Shown here: positions 48,899 through 51,662 of the stretch, piece after piece | Layout: each line of letters begins with the position of its first letter | Position numbering within the stretch: the stretch's first letter is position 1 | Source of the DNA: Streptomyces roseolus | GTDB lineage: Bacteria > Actinomycetota > Actinomycetes > Streptomycetales > Streptomycetaceae | DNA: 51,662 nucleotides | Assembly: GCF_014649855.1 (NCBI RefSeq) | Contig: NZ_BMTV01000021.1 | Coordinates: 1 to 51,662 of the forward strand | Direction: 5' to 3' | Translations under genes and position numbers: made by a program | The notes under the pieces: model-generated | The model's input: the letters and a program-made list of their open reading frames with translations, nothing else | The model's database searches: none | Told to the model about the DNA's origin: nothing

Positions 48899-48997
48899 GT
48901 GATCATTTTCTTCGAGACCCTGCTGGTCCTGGTCGCCGTCGGCGTGCTCGCCTTCACCGGTCTGGCCGTGAAGAAGCTGTACCAGGGTCAGCGCTGA
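48899..48997 (+). CDS. 32-residue single-pass membrane protein
   Basis: GTG 48899 with GAGGAG 7 bp before it encodes a 32-residue peptide: one helix (IIFFETLLVLVAVGVLAFTG) and a basic end LAVKKLYQGQR. I recall near-identical peptides at this position in other Streptomyces. Function unknown; such peptides often modulate membrane complexes. Confidence 0.75.
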   Translation: MIIFFETLLVLVAVGVLAFTGLAVKKLYQGQR

Positions 48998-49052
48998 CCC
49001 CTCGGTCCCTCCCCTTTCACCCGGCCCCCTTCACAGATCGTCTGAGTCGCTC

Positions 49053-49625
49053 ATGATCCAGATCCCGTCCGACCTCAACCCGGACCTCGTCCCGCTCGCG
49101 TTCCTCCTCGGGACCTGGGAGGGCGCCGGCGTGTCCGACTTCCCCGGCGCCGAGAAGTGCAACTTCGGCCAGTCCGTGACGTTCAGCCACGACGGCCGGG
49201 ACTTCCTGGAGTACCACTCGCACTCCTGGGTGCTCGACGCGGAGGGCAACAAGGTCCGCCCGCTGGAGAGCGAGAGCGGCTTCTGGCGGATCGACAAGGA
49301 CCGCAAGGTCGAGGTCGTGATGGTCCGCGACGACGGCGTCGTCGAGGTCTGGTACGGCGAGCTCGCCGACCAGAAGCCGCAGATCGACCTGGCGACGGAC
49401 GCCGTGGCCCGCACCGCGGCCTCCGGCCCGTACTCCGGCGGCAAGCGCCTGTACGGCTACGTGAAGAGCGACCTCATGTGGGTCGGCGAGAAGGCGACCC
49501 CCGAGGTCCCGCTCCGTCCCTACATGTCCGCCCACCTGAAGAAGGTCGTCACGCCCGAGGAGGTCGCCGAGATGGCGCGCAACCTCCCCGACATGCCCGA
49601 CGACGGCATCGCCTTCTTCAAGTAG
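49053..49625 (+). CDS. nitrobindin-like heme-binding beta-barrel protein
   Basis: A 190-residue protein of the THAP4/nitrobindin (formerly UPF0678) family. The GxWxGxG motif is FLLGTWEGAG. The candidate proximal heme His is in MSAHLKKV near the C terminus. Family members bind ferric heme and react with NO or peroxynitrite. It lies directly before nur. Confidence 0.9.
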   Translation: MIQIPSDLNPDLVPLAFLLGTWEGAGVSDFPGAEKCNFGQSVTFSHDGRDFLEYHSHSWVLDAEGNKVRPLESESGFWRIDKDRKVEVVMVRDDGVVEVWYGELADQKPQIDLATDAVARTAASGPYSGGKRLYGYVKSDLMWVGEKATPEVPLRPYMSAHLKKVVTPEEVAEMARNLPDMPDDGIAFFK

Positions 49626-49662
49626 GCCCCCGCGGGACCTCCGGCCGGCCGCCGCGCCCTCT

Positions 49663-49668
49663 TACACT
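49663..49668 (+). promoter_or_regulatory. -10 element of nur, leaderless
   Basis: TACACT at 49663-49668 predicts a start at about 49675-49676, the GTG of nur. No ribosome site precedes that GTG in the usual place. Confidence 0.55.
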
Positions 49669-49675
49669 GGGGGGC

Positions 49676-50113
49676 GTGGTGAGCACCGATTGGAAGAGCG
49701 ATCTGCGGCAGCGCGGTTACCGGCTGACGCCGCAGCGGCAGCTTGTCCTGGAGGCGGTGGACGTGCTGGAGCACGCCACGCCGGACGACATCCTCGTCGA
49801 GGTGCGGAAGACCGCCTCCGGGGTGAACATCTCCACCGTGTACCGGACCCTGGAGCTCCTGGAGGAGCTCGGGCTGGTCAGCCACGCGCACCTGGGGCAC
49901 GGGGCCCCGACGTACCACCTGGCGGACCGGCACCACCATCTGCACCTCGTGTGCCGGGACTGCTCGGAGGTCATCGAGGCGGACGTCGAGGTGGCCGCCG
50001 GGTTCACCGGGAAGCTGCGCGAGACCTTCGGTTTCGAGACCGACATGAAGCACTTCGCGATCTTCGGGCGGTGCGCGGACTGCGCGCGGAAGGCCGCCGC
50101 CGCGGAGTCCTGA
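49676..50113 (+). CDS. nur: nickel-responsive Fur-family regulator Nur
   Basis: A 145-residue Fur protein nearly identical, as I recall, to S. coelicolor Nur. The winged helix (RQRGYRLTPQRQLVLEAVDV, NISTVYRTLELLEELGLV) is followed by metal sites. His70, His72 and His126 form the nickel site, and His33, His86, His88 and His90 the second site; all are present. With Ni it represses nickel uptake and Fe-SOD and favours Ni-SOD. A second GTG codon follows the first at once. Confidence 0.96.
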   Translation: MVSTDWKSDLRQRGYRLTPQRQLVLEAVDVLEHATPDDILVEVRKTASGVNISTVYRTLELLEELGLVSHAHLGHGAPTYHLADRHHHLHLVCRDCSEVIEADVEVAAGFTGKLRETFGFETDMKHFAIFGRCADCARKAAAAES

Positions 50114-50136
50114 CGGTGGAGTCGTAGGCTTTTCCC

Positions 50137-51102
50137 ATGAAGAGCCCTTTGCTGTCCCTGCCCGGCGCCGTTCCCGCCGAAGGCCGTGACGAAGGCGTCG
50201 CCGCGCACTACGGCGACCTGTTCCGTGAGCAGCGCTCCCTCGCCGACGGGGCGGGGTTCGTCGACCTCTCGCACCGGGGGGTCGTCACCGTCACCGGCGA
50301 CGACCGGCTGAGCTGGCTGCACCTGCTGCTCACCCAGCACGTCAGCGAGCTTCCGGCCGGTCGGGCCACGGAGGCGCTGATCCTCTCCGCCAACGGGCAC
50401 ATCGAGCACGCCCTCTCCCTCGTCGACGACGGCGAGACGGTGTGGGCGCACGTCGAGCCGGGGACGCAGGGCGAGCTGATCGCCTACCTGGAGTCGATGA
50501 AGTTCTTCTACCGGGTCGAGGTCGCCGACCGGACGGACGGGTTCGCCGTCGTGCACCTGCCGGCCGGGTCCACCGCGGAGACGCCCGAGGGCGTCGTCGT
50601 GCGGGAGACGGCGTACGGGCGCGACCTGTTCCTGCCGCGCGCGGAGCTGGAGTCCTTCGCGGGGGCGCACGGGCCGGCCGCGGGCGTCCTCGCGTACGAG
50701 GCGCTGCGGGTGGAGGGGCACCGGCCGCGGCTCGGTTTCGAGACCGACCACCGGACGATCCCGCACGAGGTCGGGCTCATCGGCACGGCCGTGCACCTGC
50801 AGAAGGGCTGCTACCGGGGGCAGGAGACGGTCGCCCGGGTGCAGAACCTGGGGAAGCCGCCGCGCCGGCTCGTCTTCCTGCACCTGGACGGCAGCGAGGT
50901 GGCCCTGCCCGCGCACGGTACGCCGCTGCGGCTCGCGACCGACGGGCCGGACGGGCGTCAGCTCGGTTTCGTGACGACGGCCGTCCGCCACCACGAGCTG
51001 GGGCCGATCGCCCTGGCGCTGGTGAAGCGGAACGTGCCGGTGGACGCGCCGCTGGTGGCGGGGACGACGGCCGCCGCGCAGGAGACCGTCGTCGAGCCGT
51101 AG
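50137..51102 (+). CDS. ygfZ: YgfZ/GcvT-like folate-binding protein
   Basis: A 321-residue protein with the YgfZ signature KGCYRGQETVAR (essential Cys). YgfZ supports iron-sulfur cluster enzymes, probably with a folate. It starts 23 bp after nur and probably shares its transcript. It converges on dtd with only 4 bp between stops. Confidence 0.93.
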   Translation: MKSPLLSLPGAVPAEGRDEGVAAHYGDLFREQRSLADGAGFVDLSHRGVVTVTGDDRLSWLHLLLTQHVSELPAGRATEALILSANGHIEHALSLVDDGETVWAHVEPGTQGELIAYLESMKFFYRVEVADRTDGFAVVHLPAGSTAETPEGVVVRETAYGRDLFLPRAELESFAGAHGPAAGVLAYEALRVEGHRPRLGFETDHRTIPHEVGLIGTAVHLQKGCYRGQETVARVQNLGKPPRRLVFLHLDGSEVALPAHGTPLRLATDGPDGRQLGFVTTAVRHHELGPIALALVKRNVPVDAPLVAGTTAAAQETVVEP

Positions 51103-51106
51103 GGGT

Positions 51107-51532
51107 TCAGACCTCCAGCAGGACCGTGAACGGGCCGTGGTTCGTGAGGCTGACGCGCATGTCGGCTCCGAAGCGGCCCGTCTCCACGTGCGCGCCCAGC
51201 TTCCGCAGCTGGGCGACGACCTCGTCGACGAGGGGTTCGGCGACGGGGCCGGGGGCGGCGGCGTTCCAGGTGGGGCGGCGGCCCTTGCGGGCGTCGCCGT
51301 AGAGCGTGAACTGGGAGATCACCAGGAGCGGCGCGGCCACGTCGGAGCAGGACTTCTCGTCCTCCAGCACCCGGACGGACCAGAGCTTTCTCGCCAATCG
51401 GGCGGCCTGCTCGGGGGTGTCGTCGTGGGTGACCCCCACCAGGACGCACAGCCCCTCGCCGGTGATCTCGCCGACCGTCTCCCCTGCGACGACGACCTTC
51501 GCGCCGTCCACCCTCTGCACCACAGCTCGCAT
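51107..51532 (-). CDS. dtd: D-aminoacyl-tRNA deacylase
   Basis: A 141-residue enzyme with both active-site motifs, VISQFTLYGDARKGRRP and TNHGPFTVLLEV (Gly-Pro facing). It removes D-amino acids wrongly attached to tRNA. ATG 51532 gives the standard MRAVVQRVDGAKV start. Confidence 0.96.
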   Translation of the reverse strand: MRAVVQRVDGAKVVVAGETVGEITGEGLCVLVGVTHDDTPEQAARLARKLWSVRVLEDEKSCSDVAAPLLVISQFTLYGDARKGRRPTWNAAAPGPVAEPLVDEVVAQLRKLGAHVETGRFGADMRVSLTNHGPFTVLLEV

Positions 51533-51644
51533 GGGTCCCAACCTACCGATCGGGGATTTCTGGGGGCCGAACGGGTGCAGAGCGCCTGCACGCGCGTGTG
51601 CGGGAGTGGCACCATGCGAGGAGGCGGTGCGGCTGCGCACCGGT

Positions 51645-51662
51645 CGAGGGGACGATTCTCAT
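51645..51662 (+). promoter_or_regulatory. possible ribosome site of a gene beginning at the window edge
   Basis: GAGGGG at about 51647-51652 is followed nine to ten bases later by the final AT of the window. If the next base is G, a plus-strand gene starts at 51661. This cannot be tested here. Confidence 0.4.

Noticed and set aside
1..51662. tRNA genes and CRISPR arrays
   Set aside because: No cloverleaf-like segment and no regularly spaced repeat-spacer pattern was recognised; the repeats seen are short tandem or inverted repeats.
51533..51662. A minus-strand gene beginning at the last bases (ATG read from the window end)
   Set aside because: The short frame is Pro/Arg/Ser-rich, has no visible ribosome site in the window and stops within about 40 codons; a plus-strand start at the edge is more likely.

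Overview
The window is chromosomal DNA of a Streptomyces or very close relative. Evidence is the very high G+C, frequent GTG/TTG starts, tight ATGA/GTGA overlaps, a mycothiol synthase, and close matches to the Streptomyces regulators GlnR, CsoR and Nur. Gene order matches, from memory, the S. coelicolor core region around SCO4124-SCO4181. Most of the window is therefore conserved core. The clear interruption is a TnpB-like gene near 46.4-48.1 kb.

Layout. 1-65: last bases of a 5S rRNA and the rrn terminator. 0.1-5.0 kb: a small DUF6584-type protein, an ABC transporter plus NarL-type two-component operon, and a frameshifted GNAT. 5.0-13.4 kb: a six-gene minus-strand operon that looks like a stripped-down type IV secretion machine (VirD4-, VirB4-ATPase-, VirB4-N/PrgI-, VirB6-, VirB8- and VirB2-like). 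A divergent VirB1-like lytic transglycosylase/NlpC protein sits beside it. No relaxase is present, and the VirD4-like protein has lost its Walker A motif. I believe these six genes are the cmdABCDEF genes linked to differentiation in S. coelicolor. 13.5-15.6 kb: a PAP2 phosphatase, a lipoprotein and two small proteins. 15.6-26.3 kb: csoR with its operator, then a phosphate block: DUF47-pit, pstSCAB with four PHO-box units, and ppk-CHAD-Nudix.

26.4-29.6 kb: a GntR/ABC operon under a 23-bp inverted repeat, and mshD. 29.9-35.8 kb: secreted phosphoesterase-type enzymes (5'-nucleotidase, vanadium haloperoxidase/PAP2, PI-PLC-like), a small secreted protein and a DinB-like protein. 35.8-39.1 kb: an HtrA-like protease with a MprA/MprB-like two-component pair and an 11-bp-periodic CTCAG repeat upstream. 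39.2-44.5 kb: a LacI regulator, glnR, a hydrolase, a MoaD-like protein, a repeat-rich membrane protein and an LmeA-like protein. 44.6-46.3 kb: a sulfur locus with a cysteine-containing leader peptide, apparently leaderless, ahead of a rhodanese and an SseC/DUF1416 protein. 46.4-48.2 kb: a TnpB-like protein whose third RuvC acidic residue is His. 48.1-51.6 kb: small membrane proteins, DsrE-like, nitrobindin, nur, ygfZ and dtd.

How the genes work together. The phosphate block couples high-affinity uptake (Pst), low-affinity uptake (Pit) and polyphosphate turnover (Ppk, CHAD), and the secreted phosphoesterases could feed it. The htrA operon looks like a self-regulated envelope-stress circuit. 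GlnR (nitrogen), Nur (nickel), CsoR (copper) and the sulfur attenuator make this an unusually regulator-dense stretch of core genome. The best candidates for under-described biology are the relaxase-less T4SS-like machine with a nucleotide-binding-dead VirD4 and the TnpB-like protein with altered catalytic and zinc-binding residues. All functional calls are from reading the sequence; no database search was run.
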